NCBI GenBank assembly: GCA_030591285.1
Contig: JAUVBH010000102.1
Coordinates: 1 to 6,247 of the forward strand
Length of the DNA: 6,247 nt
From: Thermoplasmatota archaeon
GTDB taxonomy: Archaea; Thermoplasmatota; Penumbrarchaeia; Penumbrarchaeales; Penumbrarchaeaceae
Direction of reading: 5' to 3'
Made by a program: the position numbers and the translations under genes. Under the pieces are notes generated by a model. The model saw nothing but the letters and a program-made list of their open reading frames with translations, was not told the origin of the DNA and ran no database searches. Below are positions 1 through 5,895 of the stretch, in pieces (the stretch's first letter is position 1; the number at the start of each line of letters is the position of its first letter).

Positions 1-34
1 GCAAAACGTGAATGGGGCAAATGGGGAGTCTGAT

Positions 35-706
35 CTAATCTTCCCAACTTGATGCACCTGGTTTGAAACCAAGCTTCGGGAACGGTCTTGCAGCTGAGGT
101 AGCTACGTTATCCAGGTGGCCAGCGATTCTTTTCATCAATCTGGCAGATATGATCTCGACCAGGGCTTCATCCCGGTGAATATTCTTTTTCAGGGTAAGG
201 TCCCTAAGATTGTCATAGTGATCCTTTAATTTCACTTCGAGTTTTGTCACTGGGGTGGGGTACTTTTCATCTGCAGACATGAAGGAACTATGTGCTTCTG
301 GAAACATCTCGATTATCAGATCCTTCATCCTATGCAATTCTTCTCTGCCGTCAGGGTGGAAGGATTCCCTAAAATCATACTCCTCTCTCATATTCACTAG
401 GTCCTTCGTGTAATCCCCGATCCTTTCGTAGTCGATAACCAGTGATATCAGGACAAGTCCCCCGTGAATATTGGGGACGGTGCTGAGTGAGAAGTATTCA
501 AATACTTTCCTTCGGACACGTTGAACATTCTTGTTCACTTCCTTGTCCATCTTGATAACCTCTTCCGGATCACCATCTTGATCGATGAGGTTCTTCACTG
601 AAAGGAGGAACATCTCCTGTGTCTGATGGTGGAGTTGATCCATTATCATGTAGGATTCGTCGATCAAGGGATTCTTCTTCAATGCGTCCCAAATGTTCCT
701 GAACAT
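35..706 (-). CDS. PhoU-domain protein, probable phosphate uptake regulator
   Basis: A 223-residue soluble, helix-rich protein with the length and two-repeat plan of PhoU (each repeat a three-helix bundle). The first repeat (about residues 15-105) carries the PhoU signature DYERIGDYTKDLV at 92-104, including an intact E94xxxD98 metal-binding motif. The second (about 125-205) has the matching stretch RLMKRIAGHLDNVATS at 189-204, but both acidic positions are replaced (K192, G196). No signal peptide or membrane segment is seen. PhoU proteins act at the inner face of the membrane and restrain phosphate uptake or signalling; here the obvious partner is the Na+/Pi cotransporter gene 39 bp upstream on the same strand, so the pair is probably co-transcribed. 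The ATG is supported by an AGGAGATC ribosome binding site. The family assignment is firm; the partner and direction of regulation are inferred from position. Confidence 0.88.
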   Translation of the reverse strand: MFRNIWDALKKNPLIDESYMIMDQLHHQTQEMFLLSVKNLIDQDGDPEEVIKMDKEVNKNVQRVRRKVFEYFSLSTVPNIHGGLVLISLVIDYERIGDYTKDLVNMREEYDFRESFHPDGREELHRMKDLIIEMFPEAHSSFMSADEKYPTPVTKLEVKLKDHYDNLRDLTLKKNIHRDEALVEIISARLMKRIAGHLDNVATSAARPFPKLGFKPGASSWED

Positions 707-712
707 CTCTCT

Positions 713-720
713 GATCTCCT
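713..720 (-). promoter_or_regulatory. Ribosome binding site of the PhoU gene
   Basis: AGGAGATC on the minus strand lies six bases before the ATG at 706. It pairs well with the archaeal 16S 3' end and supports this start. An internal site of this strength fits translation from a shared nptA-phoU message. Confidence 0.7.
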
Positions 721-745
721 TTTATTTGATATATGCGCGATATTA

Positions 746-1966
746 TTAAAATACTAAGCTGTCCAGCAAGATCACGATCCCGGGTATTGCAAAGAATACC
801 ACAACTATGAACAAGATCGCCATCTTTCGATTGGTCGAAATGAATTTGGCAACCTTCTTGGCAAGATAGATCGGTACTTTTCTCAATGGATACAGGAATA
901 CAATTCCCATGATGTTGAAATATAGATGCACCAAGGCTATTGCGAGAGCATAGGTCGCTGCTGTGGACCCATCCTGACTGGCCAATGCTGCAAGGAGCGC
1001 TGTAACAGTGGTCCCAATATTTGCTCCAAGTGTGTAAGGGAAGATCTGTTCAATTGTGAGAATTCCCCCACCGACAAGAGGAACAACAAGTGAGGTAGTG
1101 ACAGATGAACTTTGTACAAAGGCCGTCAATCCCAATCCGGTCCCGAATGATGTAGGAGCACTTCTGAAAAGTACTCGGTCAATTACCTTCTGAACCTTCC
1201 CCTCAATGGATCTTCTCGCAGATTTTGTTATGATCGTTAAAGCGATGAACAGGATCACCAACCCAACGACGATCATCATGATCTCGGGTTGGAAACCTAT
1301 ATTCTCGATCGTATCCTTCATCGGGTGAAGGACCGGATCGAGTATCTTCTCCATTGCATTGAATTCAGATCCATTTGTTCCAACAAGAAGTCGAGCGGTT
1401 GCATATCCTAACCTTTCAAGGATCCCTTTTCCTGTGAGCTCCCTCACGAGCCACTCCAATGGGAAGAAGATGGAAGCTGAGATCACATTGAAGAAATCAT
1501 GTACCAGAGCTCCGGAAAAAGCTTTCCTGAAAGAGGGGGGATGTCTGATGTGGCCCATTGATACAAGCACATTGGTAACAGAGGTACCAATATTTGCTCC
1601 GATGATTATTGGTATTGCAAAAGGAAAGATATCTTCGGGGGTATCTGAAGAGGCGATCCAAGCGACTACCATGGAAGTTGTCGCTGAAGAGCTTTGGATC
1701 ACCGCTGTCGCGAACACCCCAATAGCTAACCCCACAAATGGGGTTGTTTCTCTGATCAAGCTCTTTGAGAGATCTGATCCAGTTCCCTTCAGACCGCTTC
1801 CCATCAACTTGATACCAATGATGAAGAAATATATTGCAATGAAAAAGAGCAGCAGATTGAACCATTGATTTGCCTTCAATCTACTCCAGTAGGGAGCTGA
1901 TCCGGTGGAATTTCCCATACCACTGGCATTTTTAACAGGGACCATGCCACTCCCTTTCTTTTTCAC
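746..1966 (-). CDS. Na+/phosphate cotransporter family protein (NptA/SLC34-like)
   Basis: A polytopic membrane protein of the Na_Pi_cotrans family, predicted to import inorganic phosphate with sodium. It has the family's inverted duplication: QSSSATTS at 91-98 followed by GANIGTSVTN at 123-132, then QSSSVTTS at 285-292 followed by GANIGTTVTA at 314-323. The paired QSSS motifs form the substrate and sodium site in the family. About nine hydrophobic segments are visible, at roughly 36-57, 76-104, 113-136, 150-175, 229-247, 276-298, 305-330, 337-360 and 382-402. It ends just after the last membrane segment, so it lacks the C-terminal PhoU domain fused to many bacterial homologues; a separate PhoU gene follows 39 bp downstream instead. 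The coordinates give the longest reading, from a GTG with no Shine-Dalgarno site. The ATG at 1945 (399 residues), preceded by GGGAG at four bases, is the more likely start. Transport of phosphate rather than another anion is inferred from family and context. Confidence 0.9.
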   Translation of the reverse strand: MKKKGSGMVPVKNASGMGNSTGSAPYWSRLKANQWFNLLLFFIAIYFFIIGIKLMGSGLKGTGSDLSKSLIRETTPFVGLAIGVFATAVIQSSSATTSMVVAWIASSDTPEDIFPFAIPIIIGANIGTSVTNVLVSMGHIRHPPSFRKAFSGALVHDFFNVISASIFFPLEWLVRELTGKGILERLGYATARLLVGTNGSEFNAMEKILDPVLHPMKDTIENIGFQPEIMMIVVGLVILFIALTIITKSARRSIEGKVQKVIDRVLFRSAPTSFGTGLGLTAFVQSSSVTTSLVVPLVGGGILTIEQIFPYTLGANIGTTVTALLAALASQDGSTAATYALAIALVHLYFNIMGIVFLYPLRKVPIYLAKKVAKFISTNRKMAILFIVVVFFAIPGIVILLDSLVF

Positions 1967-2002
1967 ACAATACTATCTACATGTACATCTTAAGTTTGAC
2001 CA

Positions 2003-2015
2003 CCATAGTCTATGG
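2003..2015. repeat. Perfect 13-bp palindrome upstream of the Na+/Pi transporter
   Basis: CCATAGTCTATGG has two 6-base arms around a single central base. It lies in the noncoding gap between the DUF47 stop and the transporter start, just downstream (in the minus direction) of TATA-like sequences. It is therefore near where transcription would begin, a position suited to a repressor operator. The palindrome is directly visible; the operator role is inference, and no second copy was found in the window. Confidence 0.4.
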
Positions 2016-2019
2016 CCAT

Positions 2020-2045
2020 CTATATGCTCTATATATTCTATATAA
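2020..2045 (-). promoter_or_regulatory. Candidate promoter of the nptA-phoU unit (clustered TATA-like boxes)
   Basis: Read on the minus strand, three TATA-like sequences follow each other: TTATATAG (2038-2045), AATATATAG (2029-2037) and CATATAG (2020-2026). Transcription would begin about 26 bp downstream of whichever is used, so between about 1997 and 2015. That leaves an untranslated leader of some 30-70 bases before the transporter start codon. The boxes lie outside coding sequence in the most AT-rich part of the gap. Which one is real cannot be decided here. Confidence 0.45.
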
Positions 2046-2062
2046 TAATCACATCTGTGCTA

Positions 2063-2791
2063 TTACTTTGCCAGCATTGCTCTAACTCTTTCACCGGCAT
2101 TTTGAGCCTTATCAGCGATCCCACCCATACGATCAACGACCTTGAGCAGATGTAGGACCGAAACCGCATCAAGTATCTCATTGTCAATATTGAAAAGATA
2201 TTTTGAGATCTTGAACTCGATGGAATCAGCTTCATGTTCGTATTTATGTATCTTTTTTATTAGCTCTTTGACCTTATTCCTCTCCCTTCCACCAAAACTG
2301 ACCTTGACAAGTTTTTCTATGTGTGACATCACTTCTTGATATGCTCCCACACACTGAATTACCTTGTCAATGAGGTCTTTCATACCCTCCGCCACCTCCT
2401 CCGGGACACAGGTCTGCTTCATTGTCAACAATACTGCGACATCCTCAGCATAATCCAGAATGGAATCCGAATCATGGAGCAGGTGAAGGAATTCTCTTTT
2501 TGATACTGCGAAAAAGATCGATTTTGGAATGTGGGCCCGTGTATTCGCTTTGATCATGTCTGCTTCGTGTTCGATCCGTTTGATGTGCTTTGTATATTCT
2601 TCTGCCTTTTCGAAATCGCGTTCAAGGTATGAATAGATGCAACTCTTGATATTGAGAAAACATTCGTCGATCTTCTTTGAATGTGTGACCAATCCTTCGA
2701 AGGGACTCCTGTAGATCGTGTCGACTATTGGGGTCCGGATGTTATCCAATATACTATCTTTTTGCATCCTTTCACATCCTCTATCATACAT
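2063..2791 (-). CDS. DUF47 / PhoU_div family protein, probable Pit accessory or regulator
   Basis: A 242-residue soluble all-helical protein of the DUF47 (PhoU_div) family, distant kin of PhoU, commonly encoded beside Pit transporters and thought to modulate them. It shows an internal duplication: RIEHEAD at 72-78 and YEHEAD at 184-189, each an ExxxD metal-binding motif. The first copy is followed by HDSDSILDYAED at 106-117, with another acidic DxxxD. The C-terminal helix IADKAQNAGERVR at 225-237 is typical. It begins three bases after the Pit stop codon, so the two are almost certainly co-transcribed and perhaps translationally coupled. The coordinates give the longest reading. The ATG at 2767 (residue 9, 234 residues) has a purine-rich GAGGATGTGA run before it, while the ATG at 2791 has no ribosome site, so the shorter form may be the true one. 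It is unlike the window's other PhoU protein in sequence, so the two are not recent duplicates. Confidence 0.88.
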   Translation of the reverse strand: MYDRGCERMQKDSILDNIRTPIVDTIYRSPFEGLVTHSKKIDECFLNIKSCIYSYLERDFEKAEEYTKHIKRIEHEADMIKANTRAHIPKSIFFAVSKREFLHLLHDSDSILDYAEDVAVLLTMKQTCVPEEVAEGMKDLIDKVIQCVGAYQEVMSHIEKLVKVSFGGRERNKVKELIKKIHKYEHEADSIEFKISKYLFNIDNEILDAVSVLHLLKVVDRMGGIADKAQNAGERVRAMLAK

Positions 2792-2794
2792 GGT

Positions 2795-4138
2795 TCAGAT
2801 CAGATTAATGGCTATTGCTCTAAATATCAAGAAAATAACAGCGGTTGTTACAGCTGCTATTGGAATTGTGAAAACCCAAGACACTACTATATTCCTGATC
2901 ACCCTGAGGTCAATGGCTGTAATGCCGCCGGCCAGTCCAACACCTATGACGGCTCCTACTATGATCTGGGATGTTGAAACAGGAATTCCGAAGACCGAGC
3001 ATAACATCACAGAACTTGCGGCTCCAAAGGAAGCTGAGAATCCTCTTGTTGGTGTGATCTTGGTTATCTTCTTCCCAACGGTGTTCATGACCTTGTAGCC
3101 CCAGGTAGATACACCAACCACAATGCCTGCTCCTCCGAGGACCAGTACCCAGGTTGGTACCTGGACCTTGCTTGAGATCTCTCCGTCGAACAGTATCTGG
3201 GCAATGGCAGCTACGGGTCCCACTGCATTGGCCACATCATTTGCACCATGTGCGAATGCGACGTAACATGCGGTGAGGATCAGCAGCCCACCGAACATTG
3301 ATTCTACCCGATCTATGCTTCCCAATTTCCCAAGCTTTTTAGACCTTTTAACAATTTTTCCACCTATCAGACCCGCGATCATTGATACGATCAGAACAAC
3401 AATGACCCTGGCCCAGGATTCTGCAAGTACGAAATCGACAACGGTCATTGGCAGTATGATCTCCAGAGATGATCTGAGGTTCTTCAGACCCCCGGATGTG
3501 CCAGCCAGTATGATTATGAAGAATACCATCCCGATGAAGATCGAGATCATCAGATATGCTCTCTTTTCCGGGTCCCTGGCATCAAATATGGTCTTTCTGA
3601 TGATCAGGAAGATAATGAAGGCCATCACCCCACCAAGTACGGGGGACAGTATCCATCCTGCTGAGATCTTGATCAGTGTTCCTCCATTCATAGCACCCAG
3701 TGGAATATCTCCCATTATTACAGCGATCAATCCAAATCCTGCCACAGCTCCAACGATGGATTGACTGGTAGAAATTGGAAGGGATTTGTAGGTTGCCAGA
3801 GTAACCCATAGGGAAGCTGCCAGGAGAACGGCAAGCATTCCTGCAACAAAGATGTAAATGCCTGTATCTCCCTGAAAATAATCCGTATTCTGAAAATATG
3901 ATGGTTCTACAATTCCACCTTTTAAGGTATTCGTAACATGGGCCCCTACGAGGAAAGCTCCAAGGAATTCAAAGACGACAGCTATGAGAATTATCTTCTT
4001 GAGAGATAGGGTCTTGGAACCAAAAACAGTCCCCATTGAATTGGCGACATCATTGGCACCAATTGTCCAAGCCATGTAGAATCCAAATACCAAAGTGACC
4101 AAAAGGATGACCAAGGCTCCGATAGTAAGTCCTAGCAT
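2795..4138 (-). CDS. pit: Inorganic phosphate transporter, Pit (PHO4) family
   Basis: A 447-residue integral membrane protein of the Pit/PHO4 family, which imports phosphate (often as a metal-phosphate complex) coupled to H+ or Na+. The family's two inverted halves are clear. GANDVANS at 27-34 and GANDVANA at 298-305 are the paired signatures; PISTSQSIVGAVAGFG at 121-136 and PVSTSQIIVGAVIGVG at 386-401 are the paired re-entrant motifs. ITPTRGFSASFGAA at 361-374 is also characteristic. A hydrophilic loop with many basic residues (about 261-279, KIVKRSKKLGKLGS) separates the halves and is probably cytoplasmic. About ten to twelve hydrophobic segments are present, and all key motifs are intact. 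The ATG is fixed by GGTGAT five bases upstream. The DUF47 gene follows within three bases. H+ versus Na+ coupling cannot be told from the sequence. Confidence 0.95.
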   Translation of the reverse strand: MLGLTIGALVILLVTLVFGFYMAWTIGANDVANSMGTVFGSKTLSLKKIILIAVVFEFLGAFLVGAHVTNTLKGGIVEPSYFQNTDYFQGDTGIYIFVAGMLAVLLAASLWVTLATYKSLPISTSQSIVGAVAGFGLIAVIMGDIPLGAMNGGTLIKISAGWILSPVLGGVMAFIIFLIIRKTIFDARDPEKRAYLMISIFIGMVFFIIILAGTSGGLKNLRSSLEIILPMTVVDFVLAESWARVIVVLIVSMIAGLIGGKIVKRSKKLGKLGSIDRVESMFGGLLILTACYVAFAHGANDVANAVGPVAAIAQILFDGEISSKVQVPTWVLVLGGAGIVVGVSTWGYKVMNTVGKKITKITPTRGFSASFGAASSVMLCSVFGIPVSTSQIIVGAVIGVGLAGGITAIDLRVIRNIVVSWVFTIPIAAVTTAVIFLIFRAIAINLI

Positions 4139-4143
4139 TGCGT

Positions 4144-4149
4144 ATCACC
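4144..4149 (-). promoter_or_regulatory. Ribosome binding site of pit
   Basis: GGTGAT on the minus strand, five bases before the ATG at 4138, exactly complements the archaeal 16S 3' end (AUCACC). srp54 has the same hexamer at the same five-base spacing. This fixes the Pit start. Confidence 0.75.
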
Positions 4150-4199
4150 GGGAAATGGGAAGGGCTGCCCTGGGTCCAGATCACCTTCTTCACGGCATA

Positions 4200-4221
4200 T
4201 GGTCTAAAACAATATTGACCA
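4200..4221. repeat. Inverted repeat TGGTC-N12-GACCA in the pit leader
   Basis: Perfect 5-base arms (4200-4204 and 4217-4221) are separated by 12 AT-rich bases in the gap upstream of pit. The geometry resembles a spaced operator or a small stem-loop in the leader, but arms this short can arise by chance. No function is shown. Confidence 0.25.
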
Positions 4222-4263
4222 AAGAGGACCCTAAACACACACCGCCAGTCCATCTACTTACTG

Positions 4264-4281
4264 CTATTTAGAACATATAGT
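4264..4281 (-). promoter_or_regulatory. Candidate promoter of the pit-DUF47 unit
   Basis: Two TATA-like sequences occur on the minus strand, ACTATATG (4274-4281) and CTAAATAG (4264-4271). Either would place the transcript start near 4240-4251, leaving a leader of about 100-115 bases before the Pit ATG. This is long for an archaeal gene and would contain a second GGTGAT and an inverted repeat. Neither box is a strong match, so the call is tentative. Confidence 0.3.
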
Positions 4282-4315
4282 CAAGTAACAGTTTGGGATG
4301 GATCTTGCCCTTCTG

Positions 4316-4320
4316 AAAAA
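4316..4320 (-). terminator. Possible T-tract terminator of srp54
   Basis: Reading the minus strand, a run of five T follows the srp54 stop codon by two bases. Archaeal RNA polymerase can terminate at short T-tracts without a hairpin, so this may end the srp54 message, but five T is a weak signal. Confidence 0.25.
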
Positions 4321-4322
4321 GT

Positions 4323-5684
4323 TCACATATCAAGATCTGGCATGTCCGGCATCTGAAGCTGTTTCATTAGCTTCTTCCTCATCCTTCGGTTGGATGTGAG
4401 GCCCTTGACCGCTTTCTGTGACATGTTGTAGTATTTGAGAAGTGATCTGACCTCTTTCTGATCGACCCCGGCTCCCATCGCGATCCTTCTGACCCTGGAT
4501 GATTTTATCTCCTTGGGATTCTCCAGCTCGTGTTGGGTCATTGAGTCCATTATGACCTTGAACTTCTTCAATCTCCTCTGGGTCTCCTGCGGATCCTGTT
4601 GTTCCATCCCTGCTCCCTTCGGCATGCCTCCAAATCCCTGCGGAAGCAGACCCATGAGCTTGTCAAGAGGCCCCATCTTTGCAAGCATATCCATCTGTTC
4701 TCTCATATCGTTGAGGGTGAACTTGCCGCTCATCATCTTTCGAGCTACGGCCTCTGCATCTCCCCCGTCCATGGAATCCTGAGCTTTCTCGAGAAGTGTC
4801 TGAAGGTCTCCCATTCCAAGAAGTCTTGAAATGAACCTTGGAGGTTCGAACTTTTCGAGATCATCGATATGCTCTCCAACTCCTATGAATGTCACAGGGG
4901 CTTTGGTGATGGATACTGCTGAAAGGGACCCGCCACCTTTGGCAGTCCCGTCAAGTTTTGTGATTATCACTCCAGTTACCTGGATCGCATCATGGAATGC
5001 CTGGGCTTGCGGCCCAGCTTGCTGACCAACCGCAGCGTCCATAACGAGGAACTTCTCATCAGGTTTTGCGGTCTTGGCGATCCTCTTCATCTCATGGATG
5101 AGATCGTTTTCCAGAGCATGTCTTCCTGCGGTATCAATGATTATGATGTCCGTATCTGTGAACTGTTTCATCCCATTCTTGACGACTGCGACACCATTGC
5201 TTGCCTTTGGATTTCCGTAGATGGGAACATTGATCTGTTCAGCGAGCTGTTTCAATTGATCGAATGCTGCCGGTCTATGAACATCAGCAGCAATGAGGCC
5301 CACCTTGAGTCCGCGCTTCTGGAAATATTTTGCTAGTTTGGCGGTGGTTGTGGTCTTACCCTGGCCATATAGGCCGACCATCATGATGACATGTTTCTTG
5401 AGGGTGACTTCCCTTCCTTCACCGAGGATCTTTACAAGTTCATCATAGATGATCCTTATAACGTGCTCTCGAGAGCTCATGCCAGCCGGTGGTCTCTCTT
5501 CCAGTGAACGTCTCTCGACCTCTTTAGTGATCTGGAGAACGAGTTTTACGTTTACATCAGCCTGAAGAAGAGCTCTCTGGATGTCCCTAACAACCTCTTT
5601 GATGATGTCCTTATCAATATTAGAGGCGTTGGCGATCTTCTTGAGGGTACCCCTCAGCGATGTTGCAAGACTATCCAATACCAT
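4323..5684 (-). CDS. srp54: Signal recognition particle 54 kDa protein, SRP54 GTPase
   Basis: The GTPase of the archaeal signal recognition particle. It binds SRP RNA and the signal sequences of nascent chains, and docks with FtsY to target ribosomes to the membrane. The 453 residues have the full family plan. The N domain covers about 1-88. The G domain covers about 98-295, with P-loop GLYGQGKTTT (104-113), DVHRPAA (134-140), DTAGR (184-188), TKLDGTAKGG (242-251) and GVGEHIDDLEKF (268-279). The M domain covers about 318-440, is rich in Met, and has the RNA-binding stretch from SMTQHEL (381-387) through SRVRRIAMGAG (396-406). The P-loop reads YGQ where many SRP54 proteins read QGS, and H136 replaces the usual aromatic before RPAA; both are probably lineage variants. 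The ATG is supported by GGTGAT five bases upstream and a TATA-like box about 38 bases upstream. It lies upstream of the phosphate genes on the same strand, but the 184-bp gap suggests separate transcription. Confidence 0.98.
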   Translation of the reverse strand: MVLDSLATSLRGTLKKIANASNIDKDIIKEVVRDIQRALLQADVNVKLVLQITKEVERRSLEERPPAGMSSREHVIRIIYDELVKILGEGREVTLKKHVIMMVGLYGQGKTTTTAKLAKYFQKRGLKVGLIAADVHRPAAFDQLKQLAEQINVPIYGNPKASNGVAVVKNGMKQFTDTDIIIIDTAGRHALENDLIHEMKRIAKTAKPDEKFLVMDAAVGQQAGPQAQAFHDAIQVTGVIITKLDGTAKGGGSLSAVSITKAPVTFIGVGEHIDDLEKFEPPRFISRLLGMGDLQTLLEKAQDSMDGGDAEAVARKMMSGKFTLNDMREQMDMLAKMGPLDKLMGLLPQGFGGMPKGAGMEQQDPQETQRRLKKFKVIMDSMTQHELENPKEIKSSRVRRIAMGAGVDQKEVRSLLKYYNMSQKAVKGLTSNRRMRKKLMKQLQMPDMPDLDM

Positions 5685-5689
5685 GAGAC

Positions 5690-5695
5690 ATCACC
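5690..5695 (-). promoter_or_regulatory. Ribosome binding site of srp54
   Basis: GGTGAT on the minus strand, five bases before the ATG at 5684, matches the archaeal anti-Shine-Dalgarno sequence and fixes the start codon. Confidence 0.75.
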
Positions 5696-5717
5696 GGAGC
5701 CGCCATATTGCTTTTGG

Positions 5718-5726
5718 AATAAATAC
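5718..5726 (-). promoter_or_regulatory. Probable TATA box of srp54
   Basis: GTATTTATT on the minus strand is a plausible archaeal TATA box. A start about 26 bp downstream would fall near 5696, giving a leader of around 12 bases that just includes the GGTGAT ribosome site. The agreement of box, start and ribosome site is the main support. Confidence 0.5.
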
Positions 5727-5866
5727 GTTATGGGAACTCACTCAATTTCCTGCCAACCGGTTCCAGGTTACAATGTCCCGGAAACTGACAAATCTGTATT
5801 GTGGCCATTGATATTGGGGGGTATAAAAGAAAGAGTGAATATCAATTTTCATCAAAATAAAAAGAA

Positions 5867-5875
5867 TTATATAAT
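5867..5875 (+). promoter_or_regulatory. TATA box of the right-end gene, placed for a leaderless transcript
   Basis: TTATATAAT is centred about 25 bp before the ATG at 5896 and is preceded by an A-rich purine stretch (5855-5864) suited to a BRE. This spacing puts the transcription start at or within a base or two of the A of the ATG. No Shine-Dalgarno site is present, which agrees with leaderless translation. A second TATA-like sequence, TATAAAAG at 5822-5829, could act as an alternative promoter with a leader of about 45 bases. Confidence 0.6.
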
Positions 5876-5895
5876 GAAATTATCCTAGATACAAT

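Noticed and set aside
11..26. Repeated AATGGGG at the left end
   Set aside because: Two 7-base copies beyond the phoU stop are too short and too few to call a repeat element, and nothing to the left is visible.
728..743. TATA-like and near-palindromic sequence between the Na+/Pi transporter and phoU genes
   Set aside because: The TATA-like CATATATC would put the transcript start at the phoU ATG, which conflicts with the strong ribosome site there. The 39-bp gap is better explained as an operon spacer, and the palindrome is imperfect.
1359..1868. Plus-strand open frame of 169 codons
   Set aside because: It lies wholly inside the Na+/Pi transporter gene on the other strand, and its translation shows no domain or sensible composition. 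It is a shadow of the membrane protein's codon pattern.
3273..3764. Plus-strand open frame of 163 codons
   Set aside because: It is antisense to the Pit gene, with low-complexity Ile/Ser/Pro-rich translation typical of antisense reading of membrane proteins and no promoter or ribosome site.
4162..4170. GGGCTGCCC inverted repeat near the pit start
   Set aside because: The loop would be a single base, so it cannot fold as a hairpin, and 4-base GC arms are not remarkable.
4050..4253. Minus-strand open frame of 67 codons starting in the pit leader
   Set aside because: It overlaps the 5' end of pit in another frame, its Trp/Cys/Arg-rich translation looks noncoding, and its start has no good ribosome site. 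A leader peptide was considered but is not supported.
5581..5811. Plus-strand open frame of 76 codons crossing the srp54 start
   Set aside because: More than half is antisense to srp54, and it ends in the intergenic region without conserved features or its own start signals.
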